From: Astragalus membranaceus
Taxonomy: Eukaryota; Streptophyta; Magnoliopsida; Fabales; Fabaceae
Length of the DNA: 64,000 nucleotides
Assembly: GCA_039519185.1 (NCBI GenBank)
Contig: CM076848.1
Span: 28,191,917-28,255,916, forward strand
Direction: 5' to 3'
Shown here: positions 33,904 to 46,572 of the stretch, piece after piece
Layout of the letters: each line of letters begins with the position of its first letter
Numbering within the stretch: the first letter of the stretch is position 1
Notes under the pieces: model-generated
Told to the model about the DNA's origin: nothing
Databases searched by the model: none
The model's input: only the letters and a program-made list of their open reading frames with translations
Translations under genes and position numbers: made by a program

Positions 33904-36158
33904 ATGCACAGGATCAAATCACCAGAATACAAATTAGATCCTGAGATAGAAAGAAGATTTAAAAGGTTGCGAAGACTTCAAAGACAAAGACTCAGAGGCA
34001 GTGGTAGAATCACAATGGCTGAACAAGGTGAAGGTTATGCTAAAGGCTCGGGAAGGGGCTCAGGCAGAGGCTCTTTAGGAGGTGGCAGAGGTTCAGTACA
34101 TGGCTCAAGTAGGGGACATCCAGGGTCACATCATGATACTGAAGATGAACACAGGCAACAATTCATCAACATGGGACCTATAGGTATGATAAATGACAGG
34201 GATAGACCAATGAGAGACTATGCTATGTTTGATCCTCAAAACATGCAATCTAGCATAGTCAGGCCTCACATAAATGCAACACATTTTAAATTTAAACCCA
34301 TGATGTTCCAAATGCTTCAAACAATGGGACAATTTGGCGGTTCTCTTCATGAGGACCCTCATTTACATTTAAGGCAATTTTTGGAAGTATGTAGCAATTT
34401 CATCATTCCTGGTGTTTCAGAAAATGCTTTTAGATTGAAACTCTTTCCATATTACTTGAAAGATAGAGCTAAGACTTGGCTAAATTCTTTAGAGCCTAAC
34501 TCTATCACTGATTGGAATGACTTGGTTGAAAAAAAATTGGCAAAATATTTTCCACCTATTAAAAATACCAGAATGAGAAATGACATTACTTCCTTTAGGT
34601 AAAAAGAAAATGAATCACTTTTTGAAGCATGGGGAAGATGGAAAGAGCTTTTGAGAAAATGCCCTCATCATGGTATACCTGTCACTATTCAAATGGAAAT
34701 ATTTTACAATGGTTTGGAACCCAAAACCAGACTAATGCTAGATGCATCATCTGGGGGGTGTTGTTGAACTCATCTTACAATGAAGCATGTGAACTGATAA
34801 AAAGAATTGCAACCAACAGTTACAGTTGGCCCACAGAAAGGGTCAGTGCTCAAAAGAAAAGGGCTGGGGTTCATGAAATTAGTGAAGTATCAGTCCTATC
34901 AGCTCAAGTAGCCTCTCTTACCAACATGATCAAAAACCTCAGTTCCACCAATGCTCCGGCATCCAATGCTGCAGCATTAACAGAAACCACAGCAACTGCA
35001 ATAAAGCAAGCCCATCTAGGATCAACTAGTTGCGTATACTGTGGAGGAGGACACTTGTATGAGGAATGTCCCAGCAACCCTATTTCTGTCAACTATGTAG
35101 GATACCACAAAAACAACAATCCTTACTCAAACACCTATAATTCTGGTTGGAGAAATCACCCTAATTTCAAATGGGGTAACAACAATGCCACAGCACCCAA
35201 TGCTGCAGTACCATCTACTCCACCAGGATTCCACTCTCAAAATTACCAAAGACCTCCTGCACCAGCAAATGATAACTCCCTGGAATCTATGCTCGAAGCA
35301 TATATGGGCAAAACAGATGCCTTTATACTTGGTCACAGAATATCTAAGAAGGGGCTGGAAGTTGATAAAGCCAAAATTGAGGTGATAGAGAAATTACCCC
35401 CTCCAACAACTGTCAAGGGTGTCAGAAGCTTCCTAGGTCATGCAGGATTCTACAGGAGATTTATCAAAGACTTCTCAAAAATTTCAAAACCATTATGTCA
35501 GCTTTTGCAACATGATGTAAGTTTCAACTTTGATGAAGCATGTCTGGAAGCATTCAAGAAACTCAAGAGAGCACTGGTGACAGCACTAGTGACAGTCACA
35601 CCAGATTGGAGCAGGCCATTTGAATTGATGTGTGATGCTAGTGATTTTGTCGTGGGAGTTGTCCTAGGGCAAAGGTATGATAAAGTTTTTCATTCTATAT
35701 ATTATGCTAGCAAAACACTTGTGGAAGCTCAATTAAATTATACTGTGACAGAAAAAGAATTATTAGCAGTAGGTTTTGCATTTGACAAATTTAGATCTTA
35801 CTTGGTTGGCACCAAAGTAATTGTTTTTACAGATCATTCTGCCATTAAGTATTTAATTTCAAAAAAAGATGCAAAATCAAGGCTAATAAGATGGGTCCTC
35901 CTCCTTCAAGAATTTGATCTTGAAATTCATGATAAAAAGGGGGTGGAGAACCAAGTAGCTGATCATTTGTCTAGACTTGAAAGTGAAGGTGCAGGTACAA
36001 AAGAAGGAGAAATCAAAGAAAGTTTTCTTGATGAAAAACTATTAGCAGTTTCTATGACAACAACCAATGCTGGAGCATCCGATGCTACAGCACCATGGTT
36101 TGCTGATATAGTAAATTACCTAGTAAGCAGGGTGGTACCAGTTGACATGGCCTATTAG
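33904..36158 (+). pseudogene. Athila A gag fused by deletion to RT tail and RNase H
   Basis: Gag starts at ATG 33904 (MHRIKSPEYKLDPEIERR). It contains the Athila capsid region (FKPMMFQMLQTMGQFGG, WLNSLEPNSITDWNDL), then TAG at 34600-34602 and a frameshift before 34770. It resumes with the zinc knuckle CVYCGGGHLYEEC (about 35032-35070). At about 35315 the sequence jumps from gag (LEAYMGKTD) into the RT thumb (LGHRISKKGLEVDKAKIEVI), so protease and the RT catalytic YxDD are missing. The fusion is in frame and reads through RNase H (ELMCDASDF, TEKELLAV, TDHSAIKYL) to TAG at 36156-36158. Compare element B, which keeps gag and protease. Confidence 0.8.
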
Positions 36159-37239
36159 CAAAAGAGAAGGTTCTTCCATATAGTTAAACAATACTATTGG
36201 GATGACCCATTTCTCTATAAAATGCCCAGATCAATTGTTAAGAAGGTGCATTGCAGAAGAAGAGCAGCAATCAGTGCTGCAGCATTGTCAAGCTGCACCA
36301 TATGGTGGACATTTTGGCAGCACCAAAACAGCAATAAAAGTATTACAGTCAGGATATTATTGGTCAACATTATTCAAAGATGCTTATGGCATGATACAAA
36401 AATGTGATAGATGTCAGAGGTCTGAAAATATTTCAAACAGACATGAGATGTCATTAACCAACATTTTAGAGATTGAACTCTTTGATGTGTGGGGAATGGA
36501 CTTCATGGGGCCTTTCCCTTCTTCCTTTGGCAATCTTTATATCCTGGTAGTTGTAGATTATATATCCAGATGGGTGGAAGCTGTGGCATTGTCCAATAAT
36601 GATGTCAAATTTGTGAGTAAGTTCCTACAGAAAAATATTTTCACCAGATTTGGTACTCCTAGGGCCATCATCAGTGATGAATGTTCCCACTTCTGCAACA
36701 AGCTGATAGAAGCTTTGCTTGCCAAATATGGGGTGAAACACAAAATTGCTACTGCCTACCACCCTCAAACAAGTGGACAGGCAGAATTATCCAGTAGGGA
36801 GATTAAAAGGATGCTTAAAAAAATGGTTGGACCCACAAGGAAAGACTGGTCGTTACATTTGGATGATGCATTGTGGGCATACAGAACTGCATTTAAAACA
36901 CCATTGGGAATGTCACCCTACAAATTAGTGTATGGCAAAGCATGCCATCTTCCTGTTGAAATGGAACACAAGTCATATTGGGCAATAAAAAGCTCAATCT
37001 TGATCTTGAAAAAGCAGGTGCATCCAGGCTGCTGCAACTTAATGAACTAGAAGAAATTAGGCAATTTTCATATGAAAATGATGAAATCTACAAAGCCAAA
37101 ACAAAAGCTTGGCATGATCAAAGAATACAAAAGAGAGAGCTAGTGGAAGGGGCACTTGTCCTACTTTACAACTACAGGTTAAAATTGTTCCCAGGCAAGC
37201 TGAAATCAAGATGGTCAGGACCATTTAAACTAATGAAAG
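36159..37239 (+). pseudogene. Athila A integrase
   Basis: After a frameshift near 36190 the frame at 36202-37050 carries the zinc-binding H-H-C-C segment (about 36275-36420) and the catalytic core with WGMDFMGPF, IISDECSHF and GQAELSSREIK, i.e. the D, D and E positions. Another frameshift near 37000 leads to ELEEIRQFSYENDEIYKAKTK and LKSRWSGPFKLMKV, where the solo LTR interrupts it at 37240; the last part is at 39414-39558. Normal Gypsy integrase layout but not translatable as one piece. Confidence 0.82.
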
Positions 37240-39021
37240 TGTCGTGACCAGGATCTCGATGTGGACGGCCCAAAAAGTTATAATTTTAGGAGTCGCCGCC
37301 CAATTTATTTTATAGAATAAATTGAGAAAAACCTACATTTAAAGTTATTTGGTATGCGTAAACTAGATTGGATTCGGGAGTCGGTTATGTATAGGGAATG
37401 GCGAAAACTTAATTCCACAGCACCCCTAAAACATCTGTCCGAAGACAGATACCCTAAATTTGATTGTGCAACATATCAATAAGTTTAGAAAATTTGTTTA
37501 CCCAAAAAATAAATAAAATCTGATTTACAAAGAAATGAATAAGGGACTAAATTAGAAAATTTAATTTTTGACTTGACGGAGAAGCCCCGCTCCTACATAT
37601 CCTCTAGTGCAATGAGGAACTCAAAAGTCACCTAGTTCTTCCTGAAAAAGTTTATTGGTTGGTTGATTTTAATTTTTTGAAGGGATTTAAGATCACCAAG
37701 CAAGCTGTACAACTCAGGCGTCTGAAACCGGGATCGACAAGATGTCACATCTCAGCCAATCCCGTTTTTTTGTATTTTTTTATGTGAAAAGGTCTCTTAG
37801 AAAAAAAAACCTATTTCTCGGAAGAAAAATAGAAAACATAGAAAAGATTGTGAGGTGGTAAAAGTTATCATTTCTTTAGAGGGAGGTTGCTTGAACAAAA
37901 ACAAGGGGGTACGAATAGTAATTCACATATGGGCCTTACCCAAAATCATAATCCATATTTTTTTAAAGAGAGGGCTCCCTAAGTGAAAAAACAGGGTGCC
38001 AATAGCAGAGCCCAAAACTTTGAATAAAAAAATAAAACATACAAAAGCCCTAACCAGATCAGGATGGGGTTTACAAACACACGAAAACAGGGGTGCTAAT
38101 AGTAGAGCCCAGCACTACAAAAAGAAAAAAAAGATTTTTTTAACAAAAAATAAAAAAAATAAAAAAATGATTTATTAAATTAGAGAGATATTTAAGGGGA
38201 AGTTAGAGACTTGGAACCCTAATTTCTCTCAACAGCCGCAACAAACATTCATAGAGAGAATGCGAATGCTTGAAGAGGAAAAGAAGGAAGAAACTGTAAA
38301 TGGAGAAAGAGAGGGAGAGAGAGAGAACGAAAGGGAGGGAGAGAGGAGTGGCGGTTGCTGTGGTGTTGCGAAGAGAGAGAGAGAGAGGGTGATGGTGTGG
38401 TGATTAGAGAATACGATGAGTGGTGGTGGTTTTGATGGTGGTGAGAGGTTTCATGGCAGTGGAGAGAGAGAGGGATCGTGAGGGGGATGATGAGAGAGAG
38501 CGTGAGGCCAAAGAACGAGAGAGATGACTGAAGTTGTGGTGGTTGTGGTGTTCGCCGGAGATACGTGGTGGTGGTGGTGCTCGCCGGAGACTATCGCGGT
38601 TGATGGTGGTGATGTGAGGTACTCTCCTCTTCACTTATCTCTTCTTCTCTCGCAGGTTTCTTGTTTTTTTGTTTCTTTGTGTTTTCATCTTCCCTTCTAT
38701 TTTCTCTATTTCTCTCTTTTTCTACATTGTTCTCTCTTTTTTCTTAATTTTCGTTTTCTTCACCCCCCCTTTTTACTGTTGCTACTCATGGGTATCTATA
38801 GTCAAGTTTTAGTGGTGTAGGTGAGGTCTCAAACCAGAGGATTACAACCCAATGGGAAAAGAAAGCATAACAACCTCTGGTGGAGACAGCAGGAGGCAGC
38901 AGAGGTGGAGCAGTGTAAGGAGCTTGCCCAAAATGTAAAAAGCAAAGGGACAAGATGAAAGGAGCTTGAGCTTGTAGCTCAAACTGAAAATTCAATAGCA
39001 AAGTCGCACCATGCCTCTCCC

Positions 39022-39084
<63 letters not shown>

Positions 39085-39413
39085 TTTTGTACTATTTTCT
39101 TTTTGTTTTGTCATTATATGTAACAAACTTTGATGACTTGTTTAAAAAAAGGACAGATTACACTAAAATAACCATATATGTAATTCTGATTTTGTTTTAT
39201 TTTATATCATATTTTTTTTATTTTTTTTGTGTAAAAAAGATATTTAGTAATAATACAAAAATCCAATTAATAATAGCAAAAATAACGCAAAATCGCCAAC
39301 AAGCACAAAATAGCACGTGTGAACGATAAAAATCTAAAAGTGTGCGAAATGACATGTTTTTGGGATTTTAAAGAAAAAAAACGGAAAATACCGGTTAAAA
39401 TTGGGTGTTTACA
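37240..39413 (-). mobile_element. Ogre/Tat-type solo LTR, 2174 bp
   Basis: TG...CA ends (TGTCGTGACCAGG ... GGGTGTTTACA) and a perfect 5-bp duplication gaaag (37235-37239, 39414-39418). No internal region, so a solo LTR left by LTR-LTR recombination. Minus orientation is inferred from its likeness to the Ogre LTRs at 2258 and 12594: the gtcggtta...aggga segment near 37380 and a degenerate twin-hairpin module at 37577-37618. GA/TC-rich tracts fill 38220-38520. A (TTA)n run is at 39022-39084. Its last ~290 bp recur at 47092-47381. Confidence 0.82.
39022..39084. repeat. (TTA)n microsatellite
   Basis: About 21 uninterrupted TTA/ATT units within the Ogre-type solo LTR. Confidence 0.95.
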
Positions 39414-40308
39414 GAAAGTATACTCTCATGGTGCTGTGGACTTATTTGATGAAACTTTAAATACAACTTTCAAGGTTAATGGACAAAGGGTCAAGATGTA
39501 CTATGGTGAACATGTGGTGAGCGCTTCTGGGAGGCAACCCAAGATTTTGAATTACTAATTAACAATTTTTTTTTGCTTGTTTTTATTATTTTATGTTTTT
39601 CTCTAGGTGCAAAGTGAAGGCAACCTCAATGCCGTAGCATTCAATGCTCTAGCATTGAGAAACAAGTGATGCTCCAACATTATGAGAGGTGTGATGCTCC
39701 CGCATTCAGTCACGCAGCATTCCCACTTGATAAAAATATCACTGCCAGCACATTGGGGATGTTAAGGCTAATACTTTGCGCTGTCTCACCTAATTATCCA
39801 CGTGTTACCTTGTATGCCCTCCACTTAACCTCAGCAATGAATTAACTATCCTATCACCGCCCACTAACTCACCTAACCTCTCCTCATTAACCATAAGTTT
39901 TCCCTCTCACATTTCAAACCATTCCACTCTCCCAAAACCACCATTCCTCATTTTTTTCTCTCTCACCACATAGTCACTCAGCAATTTCAAACTCATCTTC
40001 AACCTCGAAAAACCCTAACCTCGAAGAAATCACCCAAAAACACAATGGCAAATAAACAAGCTGCTACAAAGAATTCTAGGAAATCAACCACTGGTGCTGG
40101 AGCATCAAGCCAGAAGATCACTAAGAAAACCATCAATGCCCATGCATCAGTTCTAAGAGAAGCAGCACATCTCTGGGGAATGGACATGCTACCAGAACGT
40201 GGATTCAAACTCACAAAAGCTCATCCCTCATTCACATCCATTGTGGCCAATTTGCATTGGGAATCATTTGTTCAACACAGGATCATATGTAGAACAAGTG
40301 GTGCGTGA
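39127..40308 (+). repeat. Segmental duplication, copy 1 (solo LTR end + integrase tail + env start)
   Basis: Near-identical to 47092-48352, including the same solo-LTR/Athila junction gggtgtt(t/g)aca|gaaag. It differs by scattered substitutions and lacks about 72-83 bp (47494-47570 region) that element B shows to be ancestral. Within it, 39414-39558 is the end of the Athila integrase (GAVDLFDETLNTTFKVNGQRV). Confidence 0.85.
40045..40308 (+). pseudogene. Athila env-like ORF, 5' fragment
   Basis: 87 codons (MANKQAATKNSRKSTTGAG...) homologous to the start of the frame at 48084. It is cut off where a ~17-bp filler and Athila B begin; a 2-bp loss near 40278 also shifts the frame. Confidence 0.8.
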
Positions 40309-40325
40309 GTATACACAGAGGATCA

Positions 40326-41912
40326 TGTGAAAAAATGTGCAAGTATACACAGTCACAAAGAAGTAGTATAAAAGATCGAACCCATAGGGATTGGATTAAC
40401 TCTTGTAGTTTAAAAGTGTATAAATTAGTGTGAACTATACTACTCACAAATTGGGATGATGGTGATAAGTAAACAGAATGCAAATAAGTAATAAAATGTA
40501 GAGGAAATCAGTTGAGAATGATAGTTGAGATGTTTTCACTAAATAAATCACTTTTGAGAGTTTTGTGTGTTTATGTGGTGCAGAAGCATTGAGTGCAGCT
40601 GCATCAGTATGTGCCTTTCAACAACTTTCTTCAAAGTTTCGTTATAAGCTTCCTATGTCTAGGCTTGCTAAATAAGTTCACTCCTACCTTTAAAGTAACC
40701 ACTGTATCACCCTAAGGACTATGTTATCCTATGTCTAGGACTTAACATGGTTTTAACAAAGTTTTCTTTATTACACAAGTTAACAAAACCTTCATTAAAA
40801 CACTCACACTTATTAGTTCTTGATTTCTAGTTATAAACCATGTCTGTGAATATAACTCTACTTATTCTAAGCGATCAACCTTAAAATAAGATGGATGTAG
40901 TATAAAACAAGAACTAAAATGCATACAACACTTAAAAGCACAATAACTTACTCAAAAGCTCATTATAAAGTTAGAACATCTCAACCAAAGAGGTTTGGCT
41001 CATAATATGCATTGCAAGGCAAAAATAGATGAAATGAAACATGTTGATATAATGAAAAGTACAAGAGATGCCAATAGGGTAGAGATTACACCGATTGAAG
41101 AACTCTTGCATAAGTTGCCCAGCAGTGCAGATGTACTGATTTCCTGCACCTTACTAACTTGATGAAGAAGTGAAGGGAGAAGTCGTCAATTCCTTCCTTA
41201 CTTTCTTACAAACTAACTACTAACTTAAAACTATGAAAAGAAATAAAATGCAAGAAAGGAAATGATTATGGATTATATTGGAATCTATATGGATGTTCTT
41301 TCAAGTGAGAAGTGGAAGCCTTTATATAGCCTTGGAGGTTTCCTTCAAGTGAGGGTTTGGTTGGGGATCAAGTTAACCTAAGGAGGTTTAACCATGGTTA
41401 CTTTTCAGAACTTTGATGAAGGGAATTGAGTCCAACACTCAACCTCAAAGAGAGGTTCAATCGTGGAAGGCCATGTGTCCCTTATGAATGACCCTTCATG
41501 ATGGTCTTCTATTATAGGCGCCTCCTTTTGCATGTTGGCATGTGCCTCCATGTGACTTGTGACTAAGCATGATGCCATTGAGGTGTTTATGCATTGGTAT
41601 GGATTGAGGTGCTTCCAATGTTGAGTAATCTGTCTTTAGTGTAGGATGGTGCAGATGCACCTTAGTGTAGTTGCCCTGTTGAAAATGTATTTAGTGCAGA
41701 TACACTATTGTTTTCCTGGTGCAGGTGCACTGAACAAACACATCAAACATACCAATATATATACAAAGTGCTAAATTATGAATGACATTCATCTTGAAAC
41801 CATAAATGTTGTTATTTTATTCATACTACTATATTTAACACATATTACACTTGATTTCAAGCAATTAGTTGTGTTTAGATGCATAAATAACTCTATATAA
41901 AATAGAGTTATC
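40326..41912 (-). repeat. 3' LTR of Athila element B
   Basis: 1587 bp, TGTGAAAAAATG... to ...ATAGAGTTATCA. The first 522 bp match 46573-47094. A TATA-like tatatagcc run is near 41313 in antisense. Units such as GGTGCAGATGCACC (41648) and GGTGCAGGTGCACT (41718) are present. Confidence 0.82.
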
Positions 41913-43626
41913 ACACCCCCAAACTTAAACCATTGCTTGTCCTCAAGTAATGACAAAAAGAAAACACTATTAAGATTTTTATAATCAAGAAGAACAGATC
42001 AGCTCATATCTTTTCAAAGAATGATCTTGCATTTTATGAACTTCATTTTCTTAGAAAATTTTGTCTTTTGTGTCTTTGATTTTCCAAACATCCAAAGTTA
42101 TTAAAACTCATTTGTGTGAGTGTGTGTCCCTCTGAGAATCAATCAGTTCCAAAACTAAGTAAACTGTTTCTCTTATCCTTTGGAAAATTTTAGATCACGT
42201 TCGGTCAAAGCAAAGGTGTTTCAAAATATAGACTAGACTAACAACTTCCTCAAGCATTGGGGGGCTCTAAGAACAACAAAGGGCTTTGAATGAGTACTTC
42301 AAAACTGTTGAGTCAATGCACTATTCCTATTTGTGGTGGCTTTTTCTTGATGCAGATGCAGAGAGTGTGGGTGCATCACATTTCTAAAGTGCAGGTGCAC
42401 TGAACTTTTGTAGTGCAGCTGCACTGGGACTACTTTCAAGACTTTGTAGCATATACTGCCTTCCTCACTGACCCCCTTTATGCATACTTTTTTCTTTGAT
42501 TTTCTTTTCATTTCTTCTTTTTTTTTCTTCTTGAATTTTTCTTTTCAAATCAAATGCACTTTTGGAACGGGTACAGTTTAATGACTCGGGCAAATATAGC
42601 TAATTACAACACTTTGAGCATTTTTGATAACCTATGGCATTGACTACTCTAATTTCCTCATACTTTGCCTTAGTATTCATGGAAACTCTCCCAAACTTAA
42701 TTCTTTATGCTCTTCTATATTTTTAGTAAAAATTTAGCCTTGACCTTAGCTTTCTAAAAATCCCTCTTGCATCAGATAGCTCTTTAAATAGCAAAGTTCT
42801 TTCCAAAACTCAGCTTTGATGTGTCAAAGTAATAATAAAATTGGTCATTTGAGGGAAACAAGGCTTCTTTTCTTTTTCTTCCTTTCATCATTAAAAATCA
42901 GTTCAAAGAGGTGCATTTGTCTATGTTTGTGAAAAAGATTTTTAAGCTGATCATGCTTCAAATCTATCAAATCCTAACACATTTTTAAACATGTAGACAC
43001 ACATAAAAAAACAAACATATATCAAAGCAAACACACATAAACACAAACATATATCAAAGCAACCATACATACTATAGTTAAACACACGTGCATAATATAA
43101 TAAGTTAACTTCTCCCCCCAACTTAAAGTTGAACAGTGTCCTCACTGCTCTTTAAAAATAAAAACCATGGGAGGAGGAGTAGTTCACAAAATAACATAGT
43201 GCAAGATATAATTATCCAAAAGCATAATTAAACATAATATTTAACAATATTCAAATATAATTACTGTTTTGATTCCCCACTCCTTATCCTTGAGCTAGAC
43301 CTCACTGTAGAATGCCCCGCTCCTTAGGTTTGGATGCACTTGCACTAGTTGCTCTTGCATCAGGTACATCAGTGGTGGATGTGCACCTGCATCAGGGTGC
43401 TCTGCAACATTCTTCTCATCATTTAAATTTTCACCCAAGTGTGTTGTGGAGTTTGATGTAGGAGCACTGGAATTTTGATAGTGCTGGTGCAAGCAGTGCA
43501 GCTGCACTGGGAATTCTCTTAACCTGTTTTCATACAAAACACTTCAAAATATAAATTAAAACTAACATAATTAATACTTCAAAATCATGGGTTGCCTCCC
43601 ATAAGCGCTTGATTTAAGAGTCTTCA
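41913..43626 (-). other. PPT and 3' non-coding region of element B
   Basis: The minus-strand purine tract AAGTTTGGGGGTG directly precedes the LTR. Upstream, a second AAGTTGGGGGGAGAAG tract (about 43110-43125) and several palindromic GTGCASSTGCAC units (42388, 42412, 43495) occur. No convincing gene; the env-like ORF seen in A is missing. Confidence 0.65.
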
Positions 43627-44819
43627 GCCTGACTATCTCATTGATTTAGAGATTTTGGAAACGAGTGGTGCCTTTGTCCCTCACCACATGTGCTCCATAA
43701 TACTGCTTCACCCTTTTGTCATTGATTTTGAATGTGAAACTAGTGGCTTCATCAAGCAATTACACTTCCCCATTAGGATACACTTTCACCAAAGTTTGTG
43801 GAGTTGGATTTTTGTGAGATGGGAATTGGGTTGGGAGAGTTGGTTGTTTGTTGAGTGCTTCTTTAGGGTCAGGTTCAGGCTCAATCTCTTTAACACTCCC
43901 TTCTTCTTCTAATTCATTTCTTCTTCCCATACTCTCCTTTTCTACCACGTCTTCACCTAGCAGTGCAGGAGCATCAGATGCAAGAGCATTGGTGAGATGA
44001 TCATACTGCTTATGGGGCTGCTTTTGCACTATTTGATCAAGAGAGATGATGACTGAGCATTCTGCATTATCCTCTACAGGATACTTCAAAGCATTCATCA
44101 CATTGAATTTCACCTCTTGGTCATTTACTCTCATGGTTAGTTCTCCCTTCTGCACATCAATCAGTGCTTTCCCAGTTGCCAAGAATGGTCTGCCAAGAAT
44201 GACTGGTACTTCCTTATCTGCATCAAAAGCAAGAATAACAAAATCTGCAGGAAACACAAATTTGCCAACCTTAACCAAAATATCTTCAATAATCCCTTCT
44301 GGGTAGGCTATTGATCTGTCTGCAAGTTGAAGTGTTACAGTAGTAGGCCTAGCATTTCCAATTCCTAGTTATGTAAAAATGGATTTAGGCATCAAGTTTA
44401 TGCTTGCACCTAAATCACACAATGCACGACCTATATAGAATTTGCCAATTGAAAATGGAATTGTAAAACTACCAGGATCCTTCAATTTTCTTGGTATTTT
44501 GTTTTGCAAAATTTAACTACCTTCTTTGGACATAGCAACTGTTTCAAAATCCCCTAATCTTTTTCTTTTTGAAAGCACATCTTTCATAAATTTAGCATAA
44601 TTAGGCATTTGTTAAAGTGTTTCTACTAAGGGAACATTGATGTGTAATTGTTTTAAGATTTCAAGAAACTTACTGAACTGCTTCTCCTCATATGCCCTTT
44701 TTAATCTTTAAGGATAAGGAGGAGGAGAGTATTCAGGAACTAACCTTGGTATTTGAACTTCTTGGGATGCAGGTGCATGAGGTGCTTCTACATCTTGTAA
44801 ACTTTTTTCTTTTCTGTTT
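43627..44819 (-). pseudogene. Athila B protease joined to the integrase tail
   Basis: Minus strand. An Athila-type aspartic protease with the active-site ALCDLGASINLMP near 44385-44425 and VPVILGRPFLATGKALIDV (about 44160-44220), broken by a few stops and shifts. After a linker (NPTPQTL) the reading passes into VKVYPNGEV, a stop, then LLDEATSFTFKINDKRVKQYYG, which is the C-terminal end of Athila integrase (compare 39414-39558). This marks the deletion that removed RT, RNase H and most of integrase. Confidence 0.72.
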
Positions 44820-46444
44820 TTATTTTTTTTCATTTTCTCCCTTACCTTCACCTTCAATCTCATAAGGTTCTGCAAGATCCTTTCCATTTCTAAGAGAAAT
44901 GACCTTCACCTGTTCCTTACCTGGCCTGTGGGATGTGGTAGCTTCTGTATTTGATGGTAGTGTACCTGTTGGTCTTTGATACAGAGCTGTTGCTAATTGT
45001 CCCACTTGATTCTCCAAATTCTTTATAGATGCATCTTGTGCTTGCCTAGCTGTTCTAGTTTTACTAATGAAGGATTTGAGCAAGGCTTCTAAGGAGTTAT
45101 CATTGGCAGGTGGTTGTTGTCTTTGGTAGTTGAGATTGAAATCCTGGTGGTGTGATTGGGGCAGATGCATTAGGTTCAGGTGCACTAGTATTGTTCCATC
45201 TAAAATTTGGGTGGTTCTTCCAGCCAGGGTTATAGGTGTTAGAGTAAATGTTGTTATTCCTATTGTATCCTACATAATTGACAGAGAGAGGGTTGCTAGG
45301 ACATTCCTCATACAAGTGACCTCCTCCACAATACACACAACTTGTATCACCTGGGGGGGCCCTGTTCTGTGGCTGCTGCAGTGTTTTCTGTTGGTGCAGC
45401 TGCACCAGGTGCAGGTGCACTAGTTGAAGTGGAGTTTTTAAACATGTTTGTCAGTGAGGTTAACTGAGCAGATAAGGCTGATACTTCACTAATTTCATGT
45501 ACCCCTGATGGTCTCTTTTGGGTACTCACTCTCTCAGTAGGTCAACTACAGCTATTTGTTGCAATTCTATCAATCAATTCACATGCTTCATTATAAGACA
45601 AGTTTAATAATACACCCCCAGATGATGCATCAAGCATTATTCTGGTTTGGGGTTCTAGACCATTATAAAAAGTTTCCATTTGAATAATGACAGGCAGACC
45701 ATGATGTGGACATTTTCTTAAAAGCTCTTTCTATCTTTCCCATACTTCAAACAATGATTCAAATTATTTTTTGTATAAAAATGTCATATCATTTCTCATT
45801 CTAGCATTTTTGATGGGTGGAAAATATTTTGCTAAAAACTTTTCAGCCATTTCATTCCATGAATGAATAGAATTAGGCTCTAATGAATTCAACCAAGATT
45901 TAGCCTTATCTTTCAAAGTAGCCTTATCTTTCAAAGAATATGGAAATAGCTTAAGTCTAAATGCATCTTCACCAACACTAGGAATGACAAAGTTACTACA
46001 TATTTTTAAAAACTGTTTTAAATGCTCATGGGGATCCTCATGGGGAGACCCACCAAATTGATCAATTGTTTGTAGCATTTGGAACATCATGGGTTTAAAT
46101 TCAAAATGTACAGCATCAATATGAGGTCTTGCTATACTTGTTTGCATATTCTGATGATCAAACATAGCATAATCCCTCATGGGTCTATTTTTATCATTAA
46201 TCATACCTATTGGTCCCATGTGGATGAATTGATTTCTGTGATCATCTTCAGGTTCATGATGTGAGCCTGGACCACCTCTGACTGATCCTCCAATGGAACT
46301 TGGTCTAGATCTCTCTTCTTCACTTTGTTGAGACATTGTGATTCTGCAGCTTTGAAGTCTTTGTTTCTGGAGTCTAAGCAACTTTTTAAACCTTCTCTCT
46401 ATCTCTGGATCTAATTCAAATTCTGGTGTTTTGGCTCTGCGCAT
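44820..46444 (-). pseudogene. Athila B gag
   Basis: Starts at 46444 (MRRAKTPEFELDPEIERR). Capsid motifs FKPMMFQMLQTIDQFGG and WLNSLEPNSIHSWNEM match gag of A. There is a small in-frame direct duplication in 45900-45935 (residues LKDKATLKDKA), a stop near 45764, a frameshift near 45700, further stops, the zinc knuckle CVYCGGGHLYEEC near 45300-45335, then a coiled-coil-like AQDASIKNLENQVGQLA and a basic C-terminus. Not translatable as one frame. Confidence 0.78.
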
Positions 46445-46540
46445 ATGCTAGCGCATCTGCACCTGATGCTTCTGCACAGACAACAAAATACCAGAGTAAT
46501 AAAACACTAATTTATAAATCTAAATAACAAAAATTAATGG

Positions 46541-46562
46541 CAATCCCCAGCAACGACACCCA
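46541..46562 (-). other. Primer binding site of element B, tRNA-Asp-like
   Basis: Minus strand TGGGTGTCGTTGCTGGGG resembles the tRNA-Asp 3' complement used by Athila, with several C-to-T changes; it lies about 10 bp inside the LTR. Confidence 0.6.
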
Positions 46563-46572
46563 AAACTTGCTG

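Noticed and set aside
37996..38820. Small open frames in the solo LTR
   Set aside because: They fall in A-rich and GA/TC-rich tracts of the Ogre-type LTR and have no protein features.
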